From Fagopyrum homotropicum (Eukaryota; Streptophyta; Magnoliopsida; Caryophyllales; Polygonaceae), in NCBI GenBank assembly GCA_033239125.1, contig BSWB01000001.1, positions 54,217,501 through 54,281,500 of the forward strand: DNA of 64,000 bases, in the 5' to 3' direction. A model generated the notes under the pieces. The model saw only the letters and a list, made by a program, of their open reading frames with translations, was not told the origin of the DNA and did not search any database. Numbering within the stretch: position 1 is the stretch's first letter; every line of letters starts with the position of its first letter. Shown here piece after piece: positions 10,286-21,463 of this stretch. The position numbers and the translations under genes were made by a program.

Positions 10286-12522
10286 TCTCTGCCGAAGGAG
10301 TCAAGGTGGACCCGACAAAGATAGAGTCAGTTGCATCATGGCCGCCCCCTAAGACGGTCAAGGAGGTACGCAGTTTTCTAGGTCTGGCCGGATACTACCG
10401 TAGGTTTGTGAAGGATTTTTCTGTTATTGCCAGGCCACTCACTTCCTTGCTAAGGAAGTCTATCAGATTTGCATGGACCGAGCCTTGTCAGCGGAGCTTT
10501 GAGGAGCTGAAGGAGATATTGACTTCTGCTCCGGTGTTAGCACAACCAGAGGGCGTTGAGGACTTCGTCGTTTACAGTGATGCATCCAAGCTAGGCTTGG
10601 GATGCGTCCTGATGCAGAGGGGTAGGGTCATTGCGTATGCGTTTCGATAGCTGAAGACGTATGAGGAGAATTACCCTACTCACGACCTTGAGCTAGCTGC
10701 AGTCATTCATGCCTTGAAGATCTGGCGTCATTATCTCTACGGGGCCACCTGTCAGATCTTCACAGACCACAAGAGTCTGAAGTACATATTCACTCAGCGG
10801 GAGTTGAATAACCGCCAGAGGAGATGGCTAGAGCTGATTAAGGATTTTGACTTAGAAATCCTTTATCATCCGGGAAGGCGAATGTGGTCGCCGATGCCCT
10901 TAGTAGGAGGACACCTCGCGAGGCTGCGATTGCTAGATTGACTGTTCAGACCCAGTTGCGGAGAGATTTGATTTGGTTGGAGGTAGACATCCGGTTTCCG
11001 GATACTGACGGTCATCTGTCAGTGTTAGAGGTTTCACCTGATCTGAATGAAGAGATCCGGCGGAAACAGGAGGGTTGTCCAACACTGACGAGGATCAGGG
11101 ATAGGATGTCCAGAGGGGAGGCACCACAGTTTATGGTGGGTGCAGATGGGATTTTGAGGCGCCAGGAGCGCATATGTGTAGCCTCTGACAGACAGTTGAG
11201 GTAGCGTATACTGCAGGAGGCCCATTCTACACCTTACTCCGTCCACCCCGGCGCGAGTATGTATCAGGATATACGACGATCTTATTGGTGGGACGGGCTC
11301 AAGCCCGACGTGGCTAGATATGTAGCCTAGTGTGCGACCTTTCAGCAGGTCAAGATTGAGCACCACAGGCCTGGAGGAGAGCTCCAACCACTTCCGGTTC
11401 CACAGTGGAAGTGGGAGGACATTTCCATGGACTTCGTTACTGGCCTGAGGTTGAGTAGAGGCTTTGATGCGATATGGGTTGTAGTGGATCGGTTGACGAA
11501 GACGGCACGATTCATTCCTATTAAGGAAACCTAGCCGGTGTCTCGTTTAGCCGAGGAGTTTACCCGACAGATTGTGAGGTTCCATGGAGTGCCGAGGACG
11601 ATCATTTTAGATAGGGATGGGCGTTTTACCTCGAGGTTCTGGCAGCAGGTACACGTCGCCTTAGGGACGAGCTTACAGTTCACCACGGCATACCATCCTC
11701 AGACGGACGGGCAGTCTAAGAGGACTATTCAGACCCTTGAGGACATGTTGAGGGCATGTGTGCTTGATTGGGGTCAGGTATGGCCCGACCACCTTCCTTT
11801 GGTGGAGTTTTCTTATAACAATAGTTGCCACGCGACTATTGGGATGGCTCCTTATGAGGCACTATATGGGCGGAGGTGTCGTACACCTTTGTGTTGGGAT
11901 GAGCCTGGGAGGATGAGTGGGGTATCGCCCGAGCAGGTACAGGATGAGATGGCTCGGGTAGCATTGATCCCAGAGCGAATGTTGACCGCACAGAGCCGTC
12001 AGAGATCTTATGCTGATAAGAAGCGCAGACCTCTGGAGTTCAGGGTTGGCACCCAGGTATGGTTGAAGGTGTCACCGACAAGGGGTGTTAGACGCTTCGC
12101 CATTAAAGGGAAGTGGAGTCCCCGATATGTTGGGCCCTTTGATATCCTAGAGCGGATAGGAGAGGTGGCTTATAGATTGGCATTGCCTCCCCGATTGGAG
12201 GGAGTCCATCCAGTTTTCCATGTATCTCAGTTGAGAGAGTGTGTGCATGACCCGAGACACAGTGAGCCATGACGACCTAGTGGTCGAGCCGGATCATACA
12301 TTTCCTGAGCACCCGATAGCAGTTTTGGAGAGAGGTATGAGACGCCTTCGATCGAAAGTAATACCCATGTTGAGAGTACAGTGGTCGAGACGAGGGATTG
12401 ACGAGGCCACTTGGGAGACGGAGGATAGTATCCGGAGGAACTATCCCGAGTTTTATGCGGATCTAGAGACGTCTATAGGACCGTCAGGTAGTTCTACATC
12501 CTTGTTTGGTTACGTTGAGTGA
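10286..12522 (+). pseudogene. Tekay chromovirus pol fragment: RT end, RNase H, integrase, chromodomain
   Basis: It opens inside RT at SAEGVKVDP and continues through the connection, RNase H (YSDAS near 10572), integrase and a C-terminal chromodomain (about 12274-12480). Gag, protease and the RT palm are missing. Stops are at 10648-10650, about 11202, 11328-11330 and 11532-11534. Frameshifts lie near 10876 and near 12265, just before the chromodomain. In integrase the second cysteine of the zinc site is Phe (CATFQQVK), and the residue at the catalytic Glu is Lys (GQSKRTIQ), so the enzyme would be dead even without the stops. It ends before a hairpin and polypurine tract (12633-12670). Confidence 0.92.
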
Positions 12523-12632
12523 TTGTATGTGTGTTATGTTTGATGTGCTTGTGTGTGAACCATAGGTGTCTTGATGTAGTAACTTGTTAGTCATAGGGCT
12601 CTCTTACGTTTCATGATCTTGGGAACTACCCT

Positions 12633-12670
12633 AAGTTTCGGGACGAAACTTATTTTTGAGGGGGATCGGA
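12633..12670 (+). promoter_or_regulatory. Hairpin plus polypurine tract before LTR3
   Basis: AAGTTTCGGGACGAAACTT at 12633-12651 is followed by a purine run GAGGGGGATCGGA that ends at the start of LTR3. The layout is the same as at 9606-9642. Confidence 0.85.
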
Positions 12671-13814
12671 TGTAAGGACCAGTTTTTTTCGTTACGCTTT
12701 AAAAGGTTAGAGAAGTTTAGAAAAGGAAATTAAATTTTAGTGAGACTAGGACATACCAGTTTAATTATAAAAGTCTTTTAATTAAGTACCTTGTCCTAAG
12801 TTTCGGGACGAAACTTATTTTAAGGGGGTACTGATGTAATATCCGGAATTTTTATTCCGTTTAATTCTGAATCAAATCGGACTTCGAACCGTTGACGGTT
12901 TCCCATTCTATCTAGTACTTCTTTCTTCACAAATTTTATTATTTTATGTAGAATTTAATTCACATAAAATGATAAAATTTTATCAAGCTCTAATTCTTAT
13001 AATTATTTATTATTTTATGTAGAATATAATTCACATAAAATGATAGATTTATATCAAACCCTAGTTATTATAATTCATTCTTATCGATGACAAGTTGTGA
13101 CGAGATCATGACAAGCTGTGACGAGACCATGACTAAGCTGAGACGAGGCCATGACAAAGCCCGACAAATCTGTGACAAACTCATTCATGGGCCTGACAAG
13201 GCCATGACGAGTTTTGACAGATTTTTGACAAGCAATTCAGCCCATCTTTCTTGCATGTTTCACCCACTATTCCTACCTTAATTTCAGCCCAGCTTGACTT
13301 CGAGCCCGGCCTGCAGCAGTCCAGGAGAGGCTGGTTACGAGCCCATTAACAACCCTCTGCAGCCCAGTACGTTCAGCGCCTCTCCAGCCTAGTGATCTAC
13401 GTGTGTAACAGCCAGCATTGCGTTCAGCAGGGAGGAGTAACAGCCGGCCCTTCTCTTTCCTTCTCTTCACCTTGTAACGGTTGCTGAATTAAAGAAGAGC
13501 TGCTATAACTTCTCCATTAATCGCACAGCAGGGATCCATTCAGTCGGCCATCTCTTCTACCCCTGCGTACAAAACAATCGTCACACATCAACCATTCAAG
13601 CAACGTTTGACAGCAACGAAGAGCCTAGCACTTGGCTGCGTTTGGACCCAGCGGAGTTCACTTGAAAAGCCAAGCCAGAAGCGCCTCTACCCATCGACCC
13701 TAACTGTTTCCGGACCAAGTTGCCCAGCTACAAACCGGAGACTCGCAGCCACCACTCCAGGGACGAACAGCCTTCAACTTTCTGCACACGAGATTCCTAA
13801 GTAAGTTGGCTGCT

Positions 13815-13816
<2 letters not shown>

Positions 13817-13878
<62 letters not shown>
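13817..13878 (+). repeat. (CT)31 microsatellite
   Basis: An uninterrupted 62-bp CT dinucleotide run lies within LTR3. It produces open frames of Leu-Ser and Arg-Glu repeats on the two strands, which are artefacts. Confidence 0.97.
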
Positions 13879-13881
<3 letters not shown>

Positions 13882-15008
13882 CCCTATACGTTCGTACCTT
13901 CCAGCTCTCTTCCTCCCTCCATCTGCGTTTATACCAATCACAGGAACTCACATACTCCTTCTTCTCTATGCTGAATGGATACCTAACTCGACTGCACCGG
14001 ATGTCCACAACCAGGCCAAGTAGAGCCGTTCCAAGCTACAGCAGTGAAGTCTTACCCTCGAGTCCAGGAGCATGTTTTTCCGCTGAGCTGTTGCAGTCCA
14101 GTAAGTGAATAATTCCCGGATGTTAACTTCTGTACAACTCTTAGATGGAGTCTATAAATGTATAGATGGATGTTTGTCCCCATAGGTTGAACATAGGAGG
14201 GGTAAGAGTAGTTTGTGTTGATGCTGGATAGTTGACATTGATTATAGAACTCAGGATCTCATGAGCTCTTTGTGTACAGATTTTTATTTCTACAATTTTT
14301 GAAGTTGAAGATTACCCACTGTTGTGAATCAATGTGAAAAAGATTGGTTGAAGATCCACCGTTGAATTTTTAATAGATCATAGATAGATATACATAGTTT
14401 ACCGTGTTAAAATTTGGGATTAAATGAATGGTTGGATTGAAAGTTATAGGGTCTCAAAGTGAAGTAGTTGAGCTATTTTTCCAGCAGTAAATTTTGACTA
14501 AGTATGGGAACATTTGTAGTGTTGTAGCCAACTTTAAAGATTTTTGTAGGAATAACGATTGAACAGTTTTAAGAAATTCTTTCTCCTATGAGTAGATTAG
14601 ATATCATAGATAATTTAGAAATTTATTTTAGAATTTTTATAAGTTTATTTTAACTTCATATTTGGAACTGTAGTTGGACCTTAGTGACTTTTCGGGAAAT
14701 AGAAAATGGGTAATTTTTCTAGTTGTTACCTAAAATCATCCTAGGGAGTAGAATATGATTAGTTAGCCTCAAGTAAGAATTTAAGTACATTTTACGGGTT
14801 TTTGGAAGTCTCGGAACCAAGGGTAAAATAGTCAATTTACCTTAAATAAACACTGTAATAACTTCTGCACATAGAATCGTACATCTTAGGAGTTTTAGAC
14901 TTCTAAGTATCCAAGGAAAAGTATTGACCCACGTGCCTCCTTTGACAGGCAACTGAGTTCCTGCAACTACTAATTTAGTGTTGTTAAGAGTGACGAGATT
15001 TAATTCTG

Positions 15009-15454
15009 GTAAGTCCACTGACTTACTTAGCTAGCTTCTTGCATGTGTGTGATGTGTATGAGTGGTGTGTGATAGTTAAGATAAATAACGAAACCGGAAT
15101 AAGCCGACTGTAGTATATTGTATAACTGACCCAAGTGTATGATAACGGGTCGTGACATCATCTGCCTAGCTCTTGCGAGAGTCTAGGAGGTTCCCTGCGA
15201 CCAGCCCAGTCCGGTAGACGGTTACATGCATTAATACCATTCTGCATTGGTAAACGGGGACAGGGGAGAGGATTGGGAATCCCTCGTGTCACAAAATAAG
15301 TATCATTAGTAATGACGTATCACTTAATTAAAGATAATAAAAAGGAATGAGTGTTGCATGTTGATTGCGTATGTTGTGTGTTTGTGCTTTTACCTTTATA
15401 CTTATGCATAGAATGTTAGCTAACGGTTTTATACCGCTTGTAGAAGCCTTGCAG
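15009..15454 (+). other. Candidate intron inside Tekay LTR3
   Basis: GTAAGTCCACTGACTTAC at 15009-15026 forms the inverted repeat with the donor; one arm position is mutated. The acceptor TTGCAG|GTT is at 15454. The length is 446 nt against 444 in LTR1, even though the sequence between has diverged. Confidence 0.4.
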
Positions 15455-15763
15455 GTTAGAGAGGCGATCGAGCGATCCGGCGGTAGTGGGCAGCCGGGGT
15501 TCCGTGCATTATAGGATGGGACTGTTATATTTTATTTTATGACTATTGAAACTGATGTTGGTATTTTCGGTTTTTGAGATTTGGCTGTATTGTTTTCAGA
15601 ATTTGGATTTTTATTTCGCTCATGTTATAAAACTCTATGTTTTGCCTTTTTATTTGTGCCGTGTTGTAAGGTCCGATGAAGTTGTTGTCAGGCTAAGGGC
15701 CGGGACCCATTGTGAGGTCCCAGCTCGTAGCATTTCGAGTCCTCTAGGATTCGGGGTGTTACA

Positions 15764-16087
15764 CCTGTAATCTAATGCAGCCCCTGTCGTAACCTACATC
15801 CAACCGAGATTCAGCGCCGGGTTTGCTAGTCCGTTGATCAACCGCAAACTGTGGCCTTCACCGCTGCGGGTGAGTAGAAGCGAACCTTTAACCTTAGTAC
15901 CATATTGTTGTCTAGGGAGTGTTGCTGTTGTTTGATGAGTTTGAGATGAGAGTAATGTAGATAATTGTGTAAGTTGGACATAGAATAGGCTAAGAGAGTT
16001 TTGAACATAAGCTGATGGGTTAAGGTTCATGCATAACTTATGATCGGTGAGTTCCGAACCTTGGACCATTTGCACGTTCAGTTTGAA
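15764..16087 (+). mobile_element. Partial Tekay LTR, duplicated middle segment
   Basis: This matches LTR1 from about 4246 to 4573, then jumps back at about 16088 to sequence equal to LTR1 3801. The crossover lies in a short shared string around 'tttgaatttcag'. It is the remnant of an LTR segment duplicated in tandem. Confidence 0.8.
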
Positions 16088-18503
16088 TTTCAGCCCACCT
16101 TTCCTTGCATTTCCTTTGTTTTATTTTTCAGCCCATCAACAACTACTGGTACGTGGCCCAACTCCCCTTACTTCTGCAGTGGCCCAGGAACGTGATGAGG
16201 GCATGGGCAGCGCCGGATCTGCGTACAACTGCTCGTCTCCCTTCCGTCTTCTGTTACGCTCAGAACCGTCCATATCCAGTGTCTTCAGCCCTCTTCAGCG
16301 CTGCAACCCACAACAGCAGCCCACAGCAGCAGTCCGACGCAGTAGCAACCCGCAACAGCAGTAGTCGCCCAACGCAGCAACGCCTGGTGATGTCCGTCCG
16401 ACGCAGCAGCCCTTCAACAACCAGCATAACTCTCAGAAGCATACCTTGACCTCTGCACGCCTCTAGCGGGTGCGAGACAGAGGCGGACCGGTTGCTTAGC
16501 CTGCTGCAATCGAAGAACTAGGTAAGCCACTTCTCTTGCTGTCCACTCCCCTCTCCTCCTGATTAGATAGTAACCATCCCCTCCTGTAATCTAATGCAGC
16601 CCCTGTCGCAACCTACATCCAACCGAGATTCAGCGCCGGGTTTTCTAGTCCGTTGATCAACTGTAAACTGTGGCCTTCACCGCTGCGGGTGAGTAGAAGC
16701 GAACCTTTAACCTCAGTACCATATTGTTGTCTAGGGAGTGCTGCTGTTGTTTGATGAGTTTGAGATGAGAGTAATGTAGATGATTGTGTAAGTTGGACCT
16801 AGAATAGGCTAAGAGAGTTTTGAACATAAGCTGATGGGTTAAGGTTCATGCATAACTTATGATCGGTGAGTTCCGAACCTTGGACCATTTGCACGTTCAG
16901 TTTGAATTCCAGAAACTGTGAAGAACAGTCAACTTCGGCTCCAGTTTTGGGTAGGTTAGACTCCACCTTTACTGCTGATTTTCGGATATGTTTTAGTCGA
17001 TATTGTATAGTATAACATACTAAAATTTGAGAGGAATCCAGCGAGTGGTTTGGGATTTATGATTTTTCAAAGATTGAGTCATAAGTAGTTTTTCTGTTGT
17101 GCAGAAATTTGGTTTTGTGAGATAGTTTTAAATAGGATTTTGATCTCCTTTGCGGCTGAATTTTGGATATATTATAGATAAGATTTTATAGTAGAACATA
17201 TCAAAATTTGGGATAAATCCAGCGAGTATTATAGGAGTTATGATTTTTCAAAGTTAAGACAGTGTGTTGTTTGTTAAATGTTGTAACCAACTTTAGAAAT
17301 TTTTGTAGAAGTGATGCGTTAACAGTTTTAAGAAATTCTTTCTCCTATGAGTAGATGGGATATCATAGATGATTTAGGGAATTATTTCGGAATTTTTATA
17401 AGACTATTCGAATTTCATATTTGAAGCCGAAGTTGGATCTTAACGATCTTTCGGAAAATAAGAAGAATGTGTAAATTGTCAGTTTGTAACCAAACTCATC
17501 TTTATGAGTTAGAATATGACATTTTATTCTCAAATAAGAGTTTAGACATAAATTATGGAATTATTAGAAGTTTCGGGACCAAGGGTAAAATAGTCATTTT
17601 ACCATAAATTAATATTGTAATCAATTCCTTTCTATTAAGACCTACTATCTTAGAAGTCTTAGACTTCTAATCACCTAGAAAGTGTGCTGACACACTTGCC
17701 TCCTTTGACAGGCCACAGAATTCCTACTGTACAGATTGATTTGCGAATTAGAAAGTCGAGATCTGATTCAGGTAAGTCCACGGACTTACTTAGTTGGCTT
17801 CTTGTATGTGTGTGATGTGTATGAGTGGTGCTTGTTAGTTAAGATAAATAACGAAACCGGAATAGGCCAACTTTAGTATATTGTGTAATTGACCCAAGTG
17901 TATGATAACGGGTCGTGACATCATCTGCCTAGCTCTTGCGAGAGTCTAGGAGGTTCCCTGCGACCAGCCCAGTCAGGTAGACAGTCAAATGCATTAGTAT
18001 CATTCCGCGTTGGTAAACGGGGACAGGGGCGAGGTTTGGGAATCCCTCGTGTCACAAAATAAGTATCATTAGTAATGACATATCACCTAAGTAAAGATAA
18101 TAAAAGGATTGATTGTGCATGTTGATTGTGTATGTTGTGTGTTTGTGCTTTTACCTTAATACTTATGCATAGAATGTTAGCTAACGGTTTTATACCGCTT
18201 GTAGATGCCTTGCAGGTTAAGACAGTTGTAGAGAGATCCGGAGGAAATGGTCAGCCGGGTCCACGTACTCATTTAGTTGGGGACGGGGATGTCTTTTGTT
18301 CTTCATATACGTCGTTTTAGTATCTTTTCTTGTAAGGCTGATACATATTCGCCATGTATATATTGTTTACAGTTTTCAAATGTTTTAAATACTTTTGTGC
18401 CTTGTTGTAAGATCCAAGTAAAATTGTTGTAAAACTATGGTCGGGACCCATTGTGAGGTCCTAACCAGTAGCTCCCCGAGTTCTCAGAATTTGGGGTGTT
18501 ACA
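16088..18503 (+). mobile_element. Tekay-type LTR lacking its 5' end (LTR4)
   Basis: This matches LTR1 from about 3801 to its end. It finishes GGGTGTTACA at 18503, directly followed by ATTAT, the exact duplicate of 3209-3213. It is therefore the outer 3' LTR of the composite insertion. A candidate intron at 17772-18215 (444 nt) carries the same splice-site and inverted-repeat arrangement as LTR1. Confidence 0.87.
17772..18215 (+). other. Candidate intron inside Tekay LTR4
   Basis: The donor CAG|GTAAGT lies in the perfect repeat GTAAGTCCACGGACTTAC (17772-17789), and the acceptor TTGCAG|GTT is at 18215. The length equals that in LTR1. Confidence 0.45.
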
Positions 18504-18508
18504 ATTAT

Positions 18509-18722
18509 ATAGTTCCAATGACTCCTTAGCTTCCTTAGCTCCATTTTAATGCAAAACGTTCCATTTTACCTACGATTACAACGAAACTAGGTGTAGACCT
18601 TGATTCCCGCAAAGGTAGACAAAACAACAATATATTCAAAGAATATACATCCATACATGCAGATTTATGAAGATAAAATGTCTAAACCAATCCCAAAATA
18701 TAGACTATAATACATGCTATCA
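18509..18722 (-). mobile_element. Athila-type solo LTR (family A), 5' portion
   Basis: This is the other part of the minus-strand LTR at 1687-3213. On the plus strand it ends ATGCTATCA, the complement of the LTR start TGATAGCAT. It is followed by TGAGC (18723-18727), matching 1682-1686. Confidence 0.9.
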
Positions 18723-18727
18723 TGAGC

Positions 18728-19083
18728 CTTGTGTAAGCCACTTTTCTTGGGTTTAACATCTTCCATATCGAGCAACCTTGGAGCAATGTGATGTATGGCA
18801 CCTTCAAAGTCTCCAAAAAGTCCAAATCTACAGAATACCACATGCATAGTGGTTGATTGTGAAAGCCGTCCAACCAAGTTCCTATTGCTTTAAAGTTCTT
18901 GAACCAATTTGACGACAACCCTATTTGAGAACAAATATCAATATTTATTGCCGGAGGTGAGGGTTGTGCCGAATCTGAGGTGATGAGAACCGTTACATCT
19001 GTAGATGGCGTTGGGGAGGAGCTTCTTGGTTTCTTTGCCTCCGATGATGAGGCGATACGGTTGGAGTTTCTCTTGGGTGCCAT
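18728..19083 (-). pseudogene. env-like / plant transposon-protein ORF, first part
   Basis: The ORF starts at ATG 19083 with MAPKRNSNR and a Ser/Pro-rich N terminus. It continues for about 118 residues to the TGAGC site, where the solo LTR interrupts it. It resumes at 1681 on the minus strand in the same frame. The ORF lies directly downstream of the minus-strand SIRE-type pol with a 0.35-kb spacer, which is where SIRE/Maximus elements carry an env-like ORF. No signal peptide or membrane segment is visible in the part present. It could instead be an independent plant transposon-protein gene, since the RLFYVN and ILGLP motifs also fit that family. Confidence 0.5.
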
Positions 19084-19439
19084 GGATGAGCGTTTGTGAG
19101 AGAGTTTGAAAACCGAAAGAATAAAGCGTAAAGTGGGTTGTAAAAATTTTTGAGCACAAGGAAAGAGGTGATAGGAAAGGAAGTGATGGCTGCTTTATAA
19201 AGGACATGTCAAATCAATTTAAGGCAAAACAAAATCTTGAGAATATCAAGACTTTGAAAGTGAAATTTGATTTGCATATCTTCTCTCATAAATATCAACA
19301 AAATTTAAAAACCAATATTTGAATTTTGAAATCGAAATTTTGGTGAAAAATTTTGAAGTCATTTTAAAAAAAATCTTCTTTAAAATGATTTAATGGGTTT
19401 ATCACTTTTGTCTTTAGAATCCGTTTCAAGACCTTGTAT
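19084..19439 (-). other. Spacer between pol and env-like ORF, with TATA-like site
   Basis: AT-rich sequence without a frame. On the minus strand TTTATAAA at 19193-19200 lies about 110 nt upstream of the ATG at 19083, a spacing that would suit a separate promoter. This is a single weak motif in AT-rich DNA. Confidence 0.35.
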
Positions 19440-21463
19440 TATCACATTTAGTAGGTATACCTTTGAGATCAAAATCAAGATCACGAAGTTGTTGAGCTAT
19501 CTATAGAATTTGTTAACAACAAGCTCCAACATCTATGTATTCGGCTTCAATTGTGGATAGGGAGACAAAATTTTGCTTCTTGGAGTGTCAACTTATTAGG
19601 GATGACCCTAAGAATTGGCAACATCCATAAGTGTTTTTTCTATCGACCTTATAGCTTGCAAAGTCTGCATTTGAATAGCCAACAAGGTGAAACGAGTAAA
19701 GACATGGATACCATAACCCTATATCCTTAGTGCCATTAAGATGTCAAAATATCCTCTTCACACCTATCAAGTGTGACTCTTTAGGATCAACTTGAAATCT
19801 AGCACACATGCACACACTAAACATAATGTCAGGTTGACTAGCGGTTAGATATAACAACGAAACGATCATACCTCAATACTCCTTTTGTACGACACTATTA
19901 CCATTCTTGTCTTTATCTAATGAAAGAGTAGAACTCATTGGAGTTTTCGCTACCTTGGATTGATCCATTTTATATTTCTTGAGCAAATCCTTGGTATACT
20001 TGCTTTGTTTTAGAAAGATTCCTTTCTTGGCTTGAGTAACTAGTAGACCAAGAAAGAAATTCAACTCTTCCATTAAGCTCATTTCGAACTTTCTACACAT
20101 AATATCTGAAAATTTCTTACATAGAGAATCATTAGTAGCACCAAATAATATATTGTCAACATAGATTTGTACTACTAATAAATCGTTGTCTCTAGTTTTG
20201 ACAAACAAAGTTTTGTCAATCAAATCTCTTTTAAAGTCATTTTCAGAAGATACTTGGACAATATTTCATACCAAGATCGAGAAGCTTATTTAAGACCATA
20301 AAGAGCTTTGTCCAATTTAAAAACATGATCCGGAAATTTATCATTTTCAAAACTAGGAGGTTGAGCAACATAGACCTCTTCTTCTAACAAGCCATTAAGA
20401 AAATCACACTTAACATCCATTTGAAAAAAGCTTTATGTTCATGAAGGATGCAAATGCAAGTAGCATACGTATGACTTCTAACTTGGAAACCGGAGGAAAG
20501 GTCTCCTCATAATCAATACCTTCTTGGTTATAGTCTTGAGCTACAAATCGTGCTTTGTTTTGATGACTATACCATGTTCATCCAACTTGTTTCGGAATAC
20601 CTATTTGGTTCCTATGACGGATTGGTGCTTAGGTCTAGACATGAGGGTCCATACTTTGTTTCTCTCAAAATCATTTAGCTCATTTTGCAAGGCAATGATC
20701 CAATTTGGTTCTTAAAGTGCATGAACGTAGTTTTTGGCTTCTACAAGAGACACAAACGCAGAAAAAGCACATAAGTTATTTACCCTAGATTGGGTTTGCA
20801 CACATGCTTTTGGATCGGAGATCACGTTCTCTTGTGGATGGTATGAAGAATGTTTGAATTTTCTTCTCTTGGTGTGTGAAACGTATGAAGATTCTGGAGG
20901 CTCAATTGTTTGACTTGATTCGGGAACCACCGAAGTTACAACCTTGTTTCCGATGTCAAGGCGTTGAAGTTGTGTTTCAAGGCCAGGAAAATGATCTTCA
21001 ACAGTGTTGTTGTTGGTCATTTCAAGGTCTTGAAGGTGCATTTCAAGGTCTTGAGATTTTTCTCCGTTGTCTTGAATTTGTTCTTGCATGTTCTTAGCAT
21101 GAGCCTTAGGATCTTCTTCTCCATCACAGTTTTGATCTCCATGTCGATTCATATCAAGATCTGTAAAACTATTACTCAAAGTACCATCATTGCTTTTGTC
21201 AAAAATAACATGAATACTTTTCTCGATAATTTTGGTACGTTTGTTTTAAACCCGATAAGCTTTACTATTTGCAGCATATCCTATAAAGGTAGCTTCATCA
21301 CTACGTGCATTAAATTTTTCAAGGTTGTCTTTGCCATTATTATGGACAAAGCACATACATCCAAAGGGTTTGAAATATGATATATTAGGTTTTCGTCCTT
21401 TAAAGAATTCATAAGGAGTCTTTTTCAAGATAGGGCGAATAAAACATTTATTTAAGATGTAGT
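19440..21463 (-). pseudogene. SIRE/Maximus-type Copia pol, distal part (integrase end, RT, RNase H)
   Basis: On the minus strand the order is integrase C-terminal region (ILNKCFIRPILKKTPYE, near 21460-21250), a variable linker, RT (EPNWIIALQNEL, then FERNKVWTL, KLDEHGIV) and RNase H (about 19880-19480, SLSTIEAEYIDVG). The RT active-site box reads YVDN in place of YVDD (about 20147-20158), a catalytic loss. Several stops interrupt RT, for example at the Trp of GTKW and the residue after LYGLK. It joins the part at 30199-32837 in frame across the GTAGT target of the inserted Tekay element. The SIRE-like linker and RT wording, plus the env-like ORF downstream, support the lineage call. Confidence 0.9.

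Larger units (their letters stand above)
12671..15763 (+). mobile_element. Tekay-type 3' LTR (LTR3)
   Basis: The LTR begins TGTAAGGACC directly after a polypurine tract and ends GGGTGTTACA (3.09 kb). It is clearly diverged from LTR1 but has the same plan: a second purine block and TGTAATATCCGG at 12835, a TGAC array, and a candidate intron at 15009-15454. A (CT)n tract unique to this copy lies at 13817-13878. Its 5' partner is missing, so it closes a half-deleted element. The sequence after it (from 15764) resumes in the middle of another LTR, as expected if this element had inserted there. Confidence 0.85.

Noticed and set aside
13700..14108. Open frames with Leu-Ser or Arg-Glu repeats
   Set aside because: They are produced by the CT microsatellite at 13817-13878, which is open in any frame.
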